From NCBI GenBank assembly GCA_034440635.1, contig JAOTON010001575.1, positions 248,001 to 312,000 on the forward strand: a stretch of DNA of 64,000 bases, written 5' to 3'. A program made the translations under genes and the position numbers. Below, piece after piece: positions 1 through 12,990 of the stretch. The notes beneath the pieces were generated by a model, which searched no databases, was not told where the DNA came from, and saw only the letters and a list, made by a program, of their open reading frames with translations. The stretch's first letter is position 1. Each line of letters opens with the position of its first letter. The stretch is from Lepas anatifera. Lineage: Eukaryota > Arthropoda > Thecostraca > Lepadidae.

Positions 1-169
1 CTAGAACATGTATTATGGAACAAAATGTTTATATCCTATTATTTTGATATTTTTGTATCTTACTCAACAAACAAAAACGCATTTATGCTCAAAGTTTTAT
101 CTAAATCCGACGTAAAATATTGACGTTATGGCTATATGAATGTCGGGGCCCGTTTTTTTGGGTCACCCT

Positions 170-655
170 GTACATGGGAAAAATGGTTTTTACTGTATAA
201 CTCAGTGACGGATAGTGATAGAGCCTTTATTTTAGCTGCATTAGACGCGCCTTGGCTTTGCAGTTCTAATGATATGCATTTCATATAATCTCACCCTGAC
301 CTAACCTCAGGTCAGGTCAAATCCTTTATTTGACCTAGCAAAGTCAAATTATATGTCATTTGATTCGGCTTGCTGCGAGGATTCATATAGTTGAGGTCGT
401 TTTGCTCTATCTTTATTTGTTCAGATGTAATGGCCGAAAAACTTTTTTGTTATCCCTATTGTGGCATGTTTTGACCTCTCGTGACCTTAAATGTGACCTG
501 AAAAAATGATTAAACAATTTTCGATGGAGAAGTGGATGGGCTACCCAACGCCGTTTACCGTTTTCTCGCTACCTACCGTGATCGAGATCTTAGGGGGGCG
601 GGTACCCGTCCCCCCGTCAATGCGAAGGTGGCTCAGACCCCCGTCAATGCGCGGG
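170..655 (+). mobile_element. Family A TTAA element, 5'-truncated
   Basis: Matches the 3' 480 bases of the intact A copy at 46637-47474, ending in the double terminal unit (GTCAATGCG, then AAGGTGGCTCAGACC, then GTCAATGCGCG) and TTAA at 656-659. The left part is missing. Confidence 0.75.
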
Positions 656-659
656 TTAA

Positions 660-893
660 TGTGCGGAACACTGCACGATCAATCCAGTGACATGCGGTAC
701 AGTATATCCACTCAGGGTGACGTGCGGTACAGCATACATCCAGGTTATGGCATGCGGTGCAGTATATCCACGCAGGGTGATTTGCGGTACAGCACAATTC
801 TAGGCTATGGTATGCGGTGCAGTGTTTTCGCCATTGGGTGCGGTGCAGTATACCTGCCAGTTGGTGTATTGCGGTACAGCATGCATAGTATCC
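660..893 (+). repeat. Tandem array of about 30-bp units
   Basis: Seven or eight diverged units of about 30 bases, each with TGCGGTRCAG, alternate between two subtypes (ending CAGGGTGA or GGTTATGG), giving a 60-base higher-order period. The array begins directly at the TTAA end of the A element. Because 30 is a multiple of three, one frame (506-910) reads as ten-residue repeats such as MRYSISTQGD; I treat this as a by-product. Confidence 0.75.
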
Positions 894-2220
894 GCACTAG
901 ATGGGGCTAGGACGCTCACACCTACGTTTGCAATGCTAATGATTGATTTTGAAAATCAGTCAATAATTATTTACTTATAATATTTGAAATACAGACATCT
1001 ATTTTTAGACCCCCTCAAGGGTCACAGAATCGCACCATCGCAGGGTCGTTCCTTTCACTTCGCTTACAGTGGTGCCGTCATAACGCCATATAATCGGAAT
1101 TATATGTCCGGGTCACTTCATATGGAGTTCAAGATTAATGCCAAAGGTCGCAGTGTCAAGGTCAAGGGTCACATATCAAGGCCATACCGTCATTTTCAAG
1201 CTCATCGACCGCAGTGATTTCGTTCACATGACGTCACCCATAATGACATACATAATATTATTACGTCATATGTAGGGTTACCCAATATGAAGAGCAGGGT
1301 CAAGGGTCAAGGACAAACATCATGAGCACTAGTTTCCCGCCCTGTAGTGGCTATAGCGCTATTTATAGTGTACATTTTACTGAATATATAATACCGTGAC
1401 GTACTAGGTAAATCATCGCGGTCTTCAATGTTCTTGACACCAGAATTTCGGAGAACAGTGTATGAACTCTTTATTTATGACCCTTTTCCCGCTGTTAGCG
1501 AATCACCGAGTTTTCTCGGAAGTGTTTCTGCTTGAACCAGTCTGATCGTGGTCATGTTTTTCTCAATCCACTGTTTACTTAAAGGTGAATTAGAATTGAC
1601 TCACTTATGAATGAAAGTGAGCTGAATATGAATGTGAGCAGAATATAAATTATATAGATCTGAACCCAGTCGAGCCACCTTTCATGAACTATTTATTATA
1701 AGATTAATCAGCGAGTGGCGTAAAAAGATCAAACGTGTTTCGCCCGGCTGATATGTCGGTGAGAACAAGTCTTCAAAACTTGGGTCCCAGAGCTGACTTA
1801 CGGTAATGTAATGCTCAGGCCCCTTTCCACATTGAGACTTTATGTAAAAATGCATGTCAATGCGGTAGGTTGTAGAAACAACGAGTACGAAAAATACCAT
1901 ACAACAGCTTTACGCCTGGAGACGGGTTGCAAGGTATCGTTTGGTCCCCCTGCTCTGAAGCAGCGAGGCCGTGGCACTATTCATGACTTTCATCCGCCAG
2001 TCCATCAGTCATGGGAGGATCCAGGGGCAAGTGCCCCCTCCCCGGCGAACCACCCGACACCTCTACAACGTGCATCTCGGCCGCCCCTGGAGCCTCCCCA
2101 GCCTCCCCGCTCCACTCCTACTGAAACATCACATCCCATCTCACCGCTCATCTCCAGGATGGAAGTATTGGTGCCCCCACGATGCAATTTGACACCCTTC
2201 TTATATGTCATATCTTAAAA
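894..2220. other. Gene-free stretch with a TE fragment
   Basis: Around 995-1320 the sequence has AGGTCA-like hexamers and a CCCCCTCAAGGG box like the TTAA families, so it is probably a decayed copy. I see no gene or RNA in the rest. Confidence 0.4.
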
Positions 2221-2580
2221 ATTGTTTTTTTAATTTGTCCAAGTTGTTCTAAGTTCGGTTTTTGGAGTCGGAGTCTCACTAAAGCCATCAATGGTTTTAC
2301 ACGGAGACCCCGACTCCACCATCCAAATGAGCAACTCCCACAATGAAGGGTCAATTTAGAAGACAAAGTTTAACGTCCCACAAAGCACAGGTACGGCCGC
2401 CTCGCTCAGGCTGCCCTATCACCAGTCAGCTGCCAGTCAACCTGCGTTGGGTAAATATTGAGCGCCGGAGCGTCTCAGGGGAACCGATCCCAAGCCTGGA
2501 CATGCACTGCCACTGCATGTTTCTGAGCAGCGGGCCGGAGCCCAACGCTCTACCAACTGAGCTACCGGGGTGGCCCAAAC
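2221..2580 (-). mobile_element. tRNA-derived SINE, type I
   Basis: On the minus strand it starts with a tRNA-like head with A box GTAGCTCAGTTGGTAGAGCG and a B-box-like GGGATCGGTTCCCCTGA, then a conserved body (GGACGTTAAACTTTG) and an AACTTGGACAAATTA end. The same order occurs at 18172, 20374 and 32824. Confidence 0.8.
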
Positions 2581-4560
2581 TATCTGGCCCAAATTATGGC
2601 CTCTTCTACGCCCAAAAATGCCCCTTCTGGCAAGACAGTGGATCTCTTCTCTGCCAAGGAGAACTTGGATGGGTTGACACTGACACAATAATACAAAACC
2701 TATATCAATCCTATGGCAGACCCGAAATGCAGGTGATCTCGTCCCCAAACCCCCGAGATCTCTTTTCACGCCCCCGGACCAAAATGACTCCGCCTGATTA
2801 AAGTGTTCCTCTAATCGGAAATCCCGGATCTCCTCATCCTCTGAGCTCATCTCACGGCTACTTCGGCGCGTCGGTAGCTGGACAGAGGAGGGGGGGCGAT
2901 ATCGCCTGCCCCACGGTAGGCACGTTGTACCGTTCCAACAACAAGCCTTAGGTATGATTGCATCGAAGCGTGGTACATGGGCGGTGGCGGCTAAAACTGG
3001 AACTCAGGGTGCACTATCACTCGACAGAAGGCGCTGGGTTATACTGGTGGATCCAGGGAGAAGGCAAGAAGGCATTTTCCCCAGCACCTCCCCCCGGACT
3101 TCTTCCGATCGTCTAAGAAGAACTCTGTGTTTTGCATGCCTTTTTAGGTTAGCTCTATAATTTTCCTGATTAAAGATAGATCAATTGATGACAACAAGAT
3201 GAAAAATATTGACGAACATTGAATCAGGTAACTGTGCGGCGTGGTATACGCGTTTTTTCTTCACATCTATGAGTAATGGATGCGCTAATCCATCACGACA
3301 TCTCAAATCACGACATAGTGAGAGCTCGATGAAGTGTCCAACCAAGAACTGCCTACTGAGTTATATTTCCGCCCTTAGCACTATGCTTTGTTACATGTTG
3401 AAAGTTGTGTTTGTGAGAATATCTCAAGACGTCATGGGCGTGAAAGTAAATCAATTTAGAAGACAAACAAGCGCTGGTCTAGGTCTGCAAACCCATTTGA
3501 TGGCCCAATTCCATGAATTAGTGAGGCAGAAGGCCATACATTCCAAAATGTTTTAACACAGCCAGTAACACCCTACACGGCATTGGACCTAAAAGGGACA
3601 TGGGCAAAGAAAATGAGAAACTCGTCGGATTTTTGGCAGTAAGAAATTTAGTCACATATTGGACCTAGGCGAGTGGTTTGCAAGTTCTCAGTAGGCAAGC
3701 TGACTGAGTTTAGCGTAACAGCCTTGACAAACTGAAGAATGAACATGAAGACATACATGACATATGAAGAAGCGAAATTTTTAGCATTGGTTCTGCAAAC
3801 GAATTCCCCCGGGGCGTGATCGTGTCACGCGGAAAAATATACTCTCGCACGTTCTGTGATGATCCCGAGCAGAGACTAGGAGACGTAGTTTTGAGTGTAG
3901 TGACTATGTTTGCGTGACCTGTTGCCCTTGGATTTGAGTGGGGAAGACCCAAGGCATTTCCCTGAGGCGCTGCTTCGCCATATATTCAGAATTGAGTGAC
4001 GATACTAAGTGATTGGGTTGTACTGACGATAGTGGCATTTGTAGTGACAGATACAAGGGGGGACTGGGGGGCCCAAACAACATCGGAAATTCTGAGTGTG
4101 CATAGTTAATACATAGGTGGTGGCTGATCCGAAACAATATCGGGAGAGGAGGGAGCCCCCTAGCACTCCCCCTCCCCAAAATGAAGTCCTGGATCCGCCA
4201 CTGGGAATGCGTGGTGGGGTATGCTGGTGAAGTGTATCATTTAATTTTGCATATCTTGAAAATTGACATCGGTTATAGAAAACCAACATGTATACTCGTT
4301 TACCAATGTAATTGTTACATCTGTTTACACACTTTATCTGAAACCGGGTTTTTGCAGTGGAAATGGAGATGGAGAGAGCACTTGTATTTTATTTAAAAAA
4401 ACTAAAATCTGACCTTTGTTGCCAGCAAGGTGCACTGAGATTTGGGCCTGGATTTTCATTGCTGCTCCGCCCTGCTTTTGGTTATCAAAATGTAGAAACG
4501 TTAGCTTTAAATAGCGGTAAAAATGGTTTGCGCGTCATATGAACTAGGAAGTCACTGAGC
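2581..4560. other. Gene-free stretch, nothing convincing
   Basis: Open frames here are short and lack splice or homology support. Near 4030-4200 a G/C-run-rich patch ending TGGATCCGCCACTGG resembles the edge of a hAT-type MITE, but no paired end was found. Confidence 0.3.
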
Positions 4561-4747
4561 TCTCAATACGGGCAGGTGAGAGGGCGGGTAGGTACTAAAG
4601 TGCTCCCTCTATTTCTCCCAGGTGGCCGGAGAAACGTTTGCAGTCGGAAAACGCTGCTTAGCGAAATTTGGGAGAATTCATGAGCACGTGGATTGGCGAA
4701 AGAATGTTTAAATATACAAAACATTGACATCTAGACCTTTACATTAA

Positions 4748-5200
4748 AGGGAATGTGGCACCTTCACAACGTGATTCTAACTGAGATAGCCAAGTTGTAA
4801 GGCAGGTCGGAAAACCCGGTACTCCATATTTCATTTGACTTGGAACTCGATATTTCCGTAGAAAAGAAAGCTAAAACCTACATGACACCAGCCTCCCTCA
4901 GTCCCCCGTCGCCGGCGGCCATTGTTGTGAGCTACTGGTGTGACGACATATGCCGACTTCACGATGAGCATCAGCCAATCGAAGCCCTTGAAGCGTTTCA
5001 AGTATGGTAGTGGTTGCCAGATCGTGACATCATCCACAGTCTGATATTTATTTCTTTTTCTAGAGGAGTATTTTTAAAAAACCAAATATTGAGCTTATTG
5101 TACATTTTTCAGAGAAATCATGAGTGGTTTCATTATTTTTGACTAAAAGTACGCCTAATTACACTAAATTCCAGGATTCGACCGAGGTGCCACATCCCCT
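4748..5200. mobile_element. Family G MITE (453 bp, TTAA-flanked)
   Basis: Inverted ends AGGGAATGTGGCACCTT at left and AGGTGCCACATCCCCT at right, flanked by TTAA at 4744-4747 and 5201-5204. Copies at 38744 and 41525 are about 448 bases. It splits an older element whose two sides match the continuous sequence at 47810-48080. Confidence 0.85.
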
Positions 5201-6749
5201 TTAAGACCTACATTTAGAGGCCGCTACAGTTGCGCCGTCACACCAGTTCACCTGCACTGTAGTCCAAGTGGTGACGTAAGAACGAAGCATAATCAGGACA
5301 ACCGTATATGGAAGTCACCTCAGATGAAAGTCACATTTAATATGAACTATCGCAGGCCAAGTTCGTGCCAGAATTGTCAAGGTCATTGACCCCGGGTGTT
5401 TCTGGTCGGATGATGTCACCCACTATCGCATCAGTAAAAACCGGTTTTATCCATCGACATATGGCAGAATAGGTTCACCGAGCATCACGACATGTGGTAA
5501 AGAGAGTTTCTGTATTTATGATCTAAGATCAGGTAGAGTTTATGTTCTCACCATAAGATACGGATGGGGATACTGAGAATGGGCCGAGAATTGGCTGTAT
5601 TTCGGTACAGATGGCTGAGAATAGTTTTTTATTCCAAAATTGTAATATCTTACGACACTATCTAAGGTGATATTGCAAGTTTGGACGTGTGAACTCTGAG
5701 AGGTCATCTGGGACTACTTAAGTAGGTTTTCAAACAAACTTGGACCAATAATGTCACCGAAAATGGTTACAGACCTTTCATTTTAAGGCCAATGGGTATG
5801 GGCTGTAGCTACGCGTCGATTGATATGCCTATTGACCATATTAGGCCAGATGGTAGGCCTGACCTGAGCCTGAGTTTTGCCTGATGGTTTAACATCTTTT
5901 TTATTTTACCCCTGTTAGGTCATATTGTGCATAATTTGATGTTCTGTAACGAGAGAATTCTAATGACGGCTAATAATTGGCTTTAGCTTGACCCTCTCCC
6001 TAGTGAGGAGATGCGTGATGTTTGGACACCTCTCCTGGATTTTTGACGCGGCGCTAGGAAACGGCAGCGCGAAGTACCGCCTTATTTGGCATACCATATT
6101 CTTGATGAATTGCGCAACTTCAGAATTTCAAGTTTTGGGGATCTCACGTCAAGTTAGAAGGTGAGGTCAAGTGACCTCACCTCCAGAAATGTTTCAAGTG
6201 ACACCAGTTAAAACTGGTTTAGTCTATTGATCTGATATTCATATCCAATAACAAATTAACCAAGTACCACAGTTTGTGGTAATTGGATTTCTGATTTCAT
6301 GGTCAGGTACGGGTCATGATATCTCCATCGGAAATGCATACGAAAAACGAGAATTGGCCAAACATATTACTGAAAAAAACGGCTGAGAATAGCTTCTTAT
6401 TTTCAAAATCGTAGTATGTTGGGCCAATATTCAGGAGCATGCTGCAGATTTTTATCTGTAACCCTTAAGAGGTCATATGGGACTACGTGAACAGTTTTTC
6501 CACCTTGGGTAAAATATTTCGCAGCAAGAGTAAAAGAGTTTTAATTTTGATCCTATTGCGTTTTGATTATCATTTGATGTCGATTGATAGCACTTTACTA
6601 TGTTAGGTTAGAAAGTGGCCTTGACCTGGCCTTAGGAAGGTCGTATAGTTAAGTCATGTATTCTTGGAATCACTGTAACGAGATTCGTTGAATGGCAGAT
6701 AAAGGTTGACTCTAATTTAATCTAGCCAGATTCAAAAGCCAAAACTTAA

Positions 6750-7945
6750 CCCGCGCGGGGCTGAGGCCTCCAGCCGAACGCGCGGGGCTGGGGGTGTAAA
6801 TTTTACACCCCCTTGTTATCTCCCGAACTAATGGTCCGATTTGGAAAATTCAAACGCTAATCGAAAGATCTCATCACAAACAACTAAAAACATGTACTTA
6901 ATTTAAAGTTTGGGGTCAAGGTCAAGGTCACTGAGGTCAGCTGTCAAAAACGTGGTTTTTGAGGTTGCAATGCTACGGAGATCAGGCAATGGAAGCTATG
7001 AGCTTCATACTTCATGGAAAGCCTTCACTTGAATGCAGCAAGGTGCTTTGAGACCATTGGGCTGGTGACATGACCGGGTCAGGTCAAGATCAGGTCACCA
7101 AAGGTCACCATATTTTTGTACCCCAATGTGGCCATGCGATACATGTTTTTGGGCCATTTTGCATGCAAAATTCAGCTATGATGTTCAGAGAATCATATCT
7201 GAAATACTCTGGTCTCAACTTGCACAGCGGGGACAAGGTAGGTCATCAGAGGTCAACTTTTTAAGTTCATACTTTTTGCCAAATAACACATGATTTTGGA
7301 CCTGTTTTGTCTCAGGAACACTATAAAAGTAGTGTAAAGCATGTACGAGGTCATCCTGGGTCATCCTGGGTCACTATGATTCACTAAATAAAGACAGTAT
7401 TGATCAGCCCTAAAAATCAGTGCGTGAGTCTCTGAGCTTTGGCAGCTCTCCAGGCCAAAGTGATAAAGCTAGAGACTCAAAATTTGGCGTGAATATGCAC
7501 TGTATGGTGTGTTATCAAATAAATTCCGGTTTTTGAAAAATCTTGAAAATTTTAGGAATTTGATGACTTAAATATTTATAAATGTTTATAAAACCAAAAA
7601 AATAAATATTTTTTTTCAAAACCAAAATTTTGAAAATCCGAGATAGCCATTTTGACGACCACAATAATGCCTATCGTTTGATGCAAGAAAATTGGAAATC
7701 GGTTCAGAACTGTAGCTTCAGCAGCTCTTTAAACATTGCGCGATTTTGGTACATCGCCTGAAGTGACGTCACATTTTTGCTTATTTCTCGAAACGTTTTC
7801 AACCGATTTTATTTTTATTTGGCAGAAATGTGTAAAATTTCTGTAAAAAAGGGACTGAAAATTTGGCGGCGCTGCGCGCCCCGTTTTTGAGATATCGCAA
7901 AAATTCGCGAGGGGGATAAAATTTACCCTCCCAGCCCCGCGCGGG
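6750..7945. mobile_element. Family D TTAA element (1196 bp)
   Basis: TTAA at 6746-6749 and 7946-7949 flank ends CCCGCGCGGGGCTG and CAGCCCCGCGCGGG. The left end has the terminal unit twice, separated by AGGCCTCCAGCC, then a near-perfect palindrome around TGTAAATTTTACA; the right end has the unit once. The flanks join into one C-type sequence when D is removed. There is no transposase frame. Confidence 0.85.
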
Positions 7946-8200
7946 TTAATACAGCTAACAGCCTGACACATTAATTGACCTGAAATAACTTCAATATTGA
8001 CCAGAGCCAAAAAGTGACTGATATAATTGTATTGCCTATCTGTCACCGTTCGTGTTTTTCACTATCTCGAATGAGAGCCGAGATCGAGGGGGCGTTCGAA
8101 ATCCCCCACGAATGTGAAGATGGATCGGGGGCCTACCGGAACAGGTGTACCCGCCCCGTTTGGCCTCCGAGTCACCTTCGCCATGGTGAGGGATGCTCAA

Positions 8201-9545
8201 ACACCCCCGCTCTAACTCGACACCTATACAGGAGAGCGATAAAAATGCGAAAATATTTTTACTAGTTACCTCTCTGAGACTGAGAAAAAATGGTCTTGAA
8301 AAATGTAAGTAAGCCAGAACGTCATTTTTCCCAAATAAAACCTTTTCCAGCTTAGTTAGTAAAGCAGAGCATCATATTAGTAAATACAATTGTGTTTGAC
8401 GTCAGTTTTGTTCACAGCTGTGTACAAAAACATATTATGACATTTAAAGGGTCTGTACTCCCATGCCAACTTCAGCCAATGTGCCACCTGTGGGTAAAAT
8501 ACTCGAAAATAGCGTTGCCCTTTTCTCCTTCGCCGCCGGTTCGTCGAAACCGACGACACGACGTCGAGAGTTCAGCTGCGGCGACGCGAGGTGTCACGCC
8601 GATGTTCAGTCGGAGCCGGCAGGCTCCCAGCGGTGCTGTTTTATCGCCGCGCTCGTGACCGTGTCTGACCCCAGTTCTTCACCTTCAACAGCTGCTGCAC
8701 GGTAGTGCGAGTCTGAGCTTTGGGTCTACGCCAAGGAACCCCAGAGACTGTCAATTCCATTTGTAAGTAGATACTACTGTTAGGGCTTTTTATTCTGCTT
8801 ATATTGACACTCCAACGGAGACAGACGAGTGACCTATGATCGAAATAAAGCGAAATGAAACTCCCTTGGATAGCTTGTTTCACTCTAAGATAAGAAACAA
8901 AACAAGAAAAGCAGCTGTATCATTTGTTTCAGGCTGCATTAGTGGTAGCGAAAGTGACAGCTGACCTCCTCCGCCCCCTCCCACTCACATTTCGTCTGCC
9001 ACTCTTACTCCCCTGACACTCTCTCCCCGCTCGTTTGAAGGTTAGTGGGCCACCGTCTCCCTGACTCAGCACACATTTCTAGGTGTCACTGAGGGGCTTA
9101 GTGAAAAATGCCGTCACAGCTCATATTTTTCTCATCCATCTCTGTATTAATAAGGTTTTATATCATAAGCTCATAAAAACAGCATAATTGAAACAAAACT
9201 GCAATCGAAAATTTTCCGATTAAAGGAATGTCCTTGAGGCTACCAAAACCAAAACACGAAGATGTCCCCTAAGCAGTCCCAACTAATGGCCAGGTATGAA
9301 ATTAAGTGACCAGGTTTTGTACTTCGCATAATGAGGCTTATTTTTTGCTGATGCTTATCTCAAGTCATGTAGCAGGTCTCCTGGACACCACACCCCTGGC
9401 ATGCTGCACTCTCGCCTAGAATAGTATGAACCTAAACTTAGTAGCCGTTAAACATTTAGAACATTAATTTCTTCTAGCGTTGGCACTTACTTGAAAAGAG
9501 CACATCTGCATTTTTCTGCTTGTGTTTCTCTTCCTCGTTCTTTTT
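8201..9545. other. Gene-free stretch with a CpG-dense patch
   Basis: Bases 8529-8665 are far richer in G+C and CpG than the surroundings, and frames on both strands stay open there. It could be an exon remnant or a small CpG island; no family is recognised and no splice model was convincing. The rest holds nothing I can name. Confidence 0.3.
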
Positions 9546-10270
9546 AGAGATAGGATAAAAACAACGGCGCTGCGTGCCGCTGTACTTGGCGTACCTTTCC
9601 TCTGATCATTTTTACAATTTTTTGCTCAATATTTCAACTTTAGGCCATCTCAGGTCAGGTCACCAGTACAGGTCAACTGACCTCACCTTAAAAAGTTTAA
9701 GATAGCATAAGTCAGAACATGGTGAACTGACCAGACTGAAATTCATACCACATAATGGGCTCACCAAGTTCTTTAAAATACTTCCGGTATTTTTATATCG
9801 ATGAGCTAAGGTCAGGTACTAGCCATGGCCTGTTCAATGGAAATATACGGGAAAATAGTTTTAGCAGAATAACTTAGCAATGGATGGCGATAGAGCGTGT
9901 ATCCTTGATTTGACCTGATTGGAGGAAGCTAGGTCATATTATATATCAATCGATTCGGCTTGCTGCGAGGATTGCACTGGCTTAAATTGTTCGGCTCTTT
10001 CTTACCTCGTTCAGGTGAAATGACCGAAAACCTTAATTTACATGTGATCCCCATGATGGTATGCCTTGGCTTCTAGTGAATGCATTGTGATCTTAAATGT
10101 GACCTGAAAAAATGGTTCAAATATTTTATATAGAAAATTGGATAAGCTACTCAAAGGCGTTTGCCGTTTTTGGTATATAGCGTGGTTCTCGAGATCCTAG
10201 GGGGCGAGACGGGTACCCGCCCAGACTCCCCACAAAGCGAAGGTGGCTCCAACCCCCATCAATACGCGTG
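9546..10270 (+). mobile_element. Family A TTAA element, 5'-truncated
   Basis: Starts inside the A element just after its left terminus (CAACGGCGCTGCG) and runs to the double terminal unit ending ACGCGTG, then TTAA at 10271-10274. Confidence 0.75.
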
Positions 10271-10419
10271 TTAAGCACCCACGCCAATAGCCCCTGTAAT
10301 TGGGCAAGTCTGCCTGTTGAGATTGGCGCCCTAATAAAATATATTAATAAATAAACTGGAGTTAGAACACTTATAAAAAACTGAATATACGATTTGATTT
10401 CGTGTTTAATATCACTTAC

Positions 10420-10572
10420 ATTTTTTAGGTTTAACGAACCACCAACTGCTAAGGTCATGCGGAATTAACAACTCGTTTACATTTAGAAAGGTTTCCTGGA
10501 GGTCAATCTACTCTTTGATCAAGGAACCCAGCGGGACTTAAACCCGGATCTGGCACGCCTTTGACGCTTAAT
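10420..10572 (-). mobile_element. tRNA-derived SINE, type II, partial
   Basis: On the minus strand CCGGGTTTAAGTCCCG is a B box and the 3' end reads GGTTCGTTAAACC, as in the copy at 12599. The tRNA 5' part is decayed. Confidence 0.55.
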
Positions 10573-11357
10573 AATTTGCATCACTTTCTGAACTGAGTTT
10601 AGGCCCTGCACGGAGCATCATAATCAGTACTGATGAGCGGACAACATCATCACCGGATAGCACGATCCGAAGCAAGCAGAGTTTGCGGTCTTGACGAAAT
10701 TCCTCGCCGAACTTTAGAAATTACTGCCCTATTCATATGCTAACCTCTAGCCAAATTGTTTAACAAGTTTCTGAACGCAGCAACATATTTGAAATGCTGG
10801 AAAAGTTTGGTAGTCTAGAAGACCACCACACTTTTCCCACAACACTACCTTAAAGAATATTGGCTCTCCCACATATCTCAAAGATTATTGTCCCATAATT
10901 CTACTTGCTTGTATCTCCAAAATCTTTGAAAAAACGTATTTCAATCTTATATATTGTATAAACGGGTTATTTACAGATCCTCGCAGCACCTGTCCTCCTG
11001 GTCAAACTACCCTGTCAAAGTCAAAGTTCACCCTGTTTCTTATGTACATTCAATTCATTTGAGCCCCGATAAATGAAATAATTTCACCGCCATCTACTCA
11101 GGCATTTCCAGATACTTGAATAAGCTCTGAAGCACCCATCTTCTTGCAAAATGGTAACTCAAATTTTTAAATTAAGAGAGAACAGTTTTAGATAGTTTGG
11201 AGTCTTAGAGTTGGTTAGAACACAGGAATATCATCATTATGAAGGCAAACAACTCTCTCAACCTACTCTACCCTATTGCTAAAACCATCCCACATCTCGA
11301 TATTCTGCGAATCTATCAAGCATGCAGTCTTCCTCATTTTTACAATTGTGATGCTCT
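10573..11357. other. Gene-free stretch
   Basis: Only short chance frames; no repeat, RNA or gene recognised. Confidence 0.3.
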
Positions 11358-11840
11358 TATGATTGCGATGCAGCTGTCTATCATGTGATGCAGCTATGAT
11401 TGCAATGTAGCTGTCTATCATGCGATGCAGCTATGATTGCAATGCAGTTGTCTATCATGCGATGCAGCTGTCTATCATGCGATGCAGCTATGATTGAGAT
11501 GCAGTTATGATTGCAATGCAGTTGTCTATCATGTGATGCAGCTATGATTGCGATGAAGTTGTCTATCATGTGATGCAGCTATGATTGCGATGCAGCTAAG
11601 ATTGCGATGCAGCTGTCTATCATGTGATGCAGCTATGATTGCAATGTAGCTGTCTATCATGCGATGCAGTTATGATTGCGATGCAGTTGTCTATCATGCG
11701 ATGCAGCTATGATTGAGATGCAGTTATGATTGCGATGCAGTTGTCTATCATGCGATACAGCTACGATTGCGATGCAGTTGTCTATCATGCGATACAGCTA
11801 CGATTGCGATGCAGTTGTCTATCATGCGATGCAGCTATGA
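11358..11840. repeat. Minisatellite, 37-bp composite unit
   Basis: About 480 bases made of two alternating modules, GATGCAGCTATGATTGC (17) and GATGCAGTTGTCTATCATGC (20), in variable order with single-base changes. Frames through it read as repeated short peptides and are not taken as genes. Confidence 0.85.
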
Positions 11841-12598
11841 CAAACACCTATGATATTCATAGACTTGACACTTTACAAAACGGAGCCACCAGGCTAATCA
11901 TAGGTATTCCATATCGTTCATCGGCCTCTAAACTTTGACAAAGATTGGACTTAAGCGAGCTACCGCCTCGCAGATTACCTTTACGTTTCTCCACCGATGG
12001 ATACTGAATTCGCTGCTAAAATGAGATGCATTCTACACACAAGATCAGATATCGGAGTATCAAAGACCGGAACTTATCAGTTAATTTTTGAATATACGAT
12101 TCTCCATTCTGTAGAATTGAAGGAGCAGAAACTACTCCTTAATTTGTTATATCGTGTAAGCTTTACAGTCAGGCATAAGTCGTTTTTATGACGTGCCCTA
12201 TCTCATGTAGTTCAAAACTTTACCTTATAAATCCATAGAGATAACTTTGATGCATGTATCTATGGCAAAATAATAAAATTGAAGGAATATGTGAGCATAG
12301 ACACGGTTTTTATCACGCCTCGTCATCAACAAATTAGATTTGGATTTCCTAATGGAAGAGGCATAAATGCATGTTAGCGCTCAATGGTAGCTTCTGTTGT
12401 ATCCTCAATAAAAAATTGTAAAACGTTGCAGCCCACACATAGTAAAGCAATTGAATCTGCTTCTTTAATAAATCGGATTTGCTTTTTAGGGGCTGGCTAA
12501 TGTGGTCCCTTGAGCTCCAAGAAGGGTTACAATGTTGGGAAGGCTAGGAACCGCTGATATAAGCCATTAACAATCTCCTCGCCACAACAGGCCGGTTT
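11841..12598. other. Gene-free stretch
   Basis: A+T-rich with short frames only; nothing recognised. Confidence 0.3.
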
Positions 12599-12796
12599 AC
12601 TAATAAAAAATAAAATAATAATTGTTGGGGTTTAACGACGCACCAACTGCCAGGGTCATACGGCGTGGCCAACTCTCACCCTGTTGGAAGGGATTTTGGG
12701 GATCAGATCGAATTATTCAGAGGCTCCGCCGGGACTTGAACCCGGGACCGGTGGCTTAGAAGACAAGGGTGCTATCCACTAAGCCACCTCATCCCC
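12599..12796 (-). mobile_element. tRNA-derived SINE, type II (tRNA-Arg-like head)
   Basis: On the minus strand GGTGGCTTAGTGGATAGCA (A box), an anticodon arm like GTCTTCTAAGCC (TCT, Arg) and GGGTTCAAGTCCCGG (B box) form a good tRNA head, followed by a body ending GTTGGTGCGTCGTTAAACCC and an A/T-rich tail. The attached body and related dispersed copies make it a SINE, not a tRNA gene. Confidence 0.8.
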
Positions 12797-12990
12797 AGGC
12801 CGGTTTACTGCCCCTCCCCAACAACGCTTCAACTCGGCATCAGCGCGGCGGCCGCTGCTCGGCGACCGTGACCTCTCACCTCTGTGCCCCGCAGGCATGC
12901 GTGACTGGCGGACGGCGGCCGCTGATTGGTGGAGATGCTTTCACATCCCTTACAACAAGTTCAACGGAAATATTTCAATAAAAATGACAT
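12797..12990. repeat. Dispersed repeat J, copy 1
   Basis: Shares CGCTTCAACTC, TCACCTCYGTGCCC, GCAGGCATRCG and CGGCCGCTGATTGGTGGAGA in the same order with 36115-36330. It contains an inverted CCAAT box and CpG-rich parts. The family is unknown to me. Confidence 0.6.

Larger units (their letters stand above)
4561..8200. other. Degraded C-type TE copies hosting G and D insertions
   Basis: Outside the G and D copies this stretch matches pieces of the 45.6-46.5 kb and 47.8-53.6 kb C-type copies, for example the GACTACTTAAGTAGG region near 5710 and the terminal box near 8080-8190. AGGTCA hexamers are frequent. No gene is seen. Confidence 0.55.

Noticed and set aside
506..910. 134-codon frame with ten-residue repeats
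   Set aside because: It crosses a transposon end and a 30-bp tandem array; no signal or homology.
12720..12796. tRNA-Arg gene
   Set aside because: Good A and B boxes, but it carries a SINE body and has related dispersed copies.
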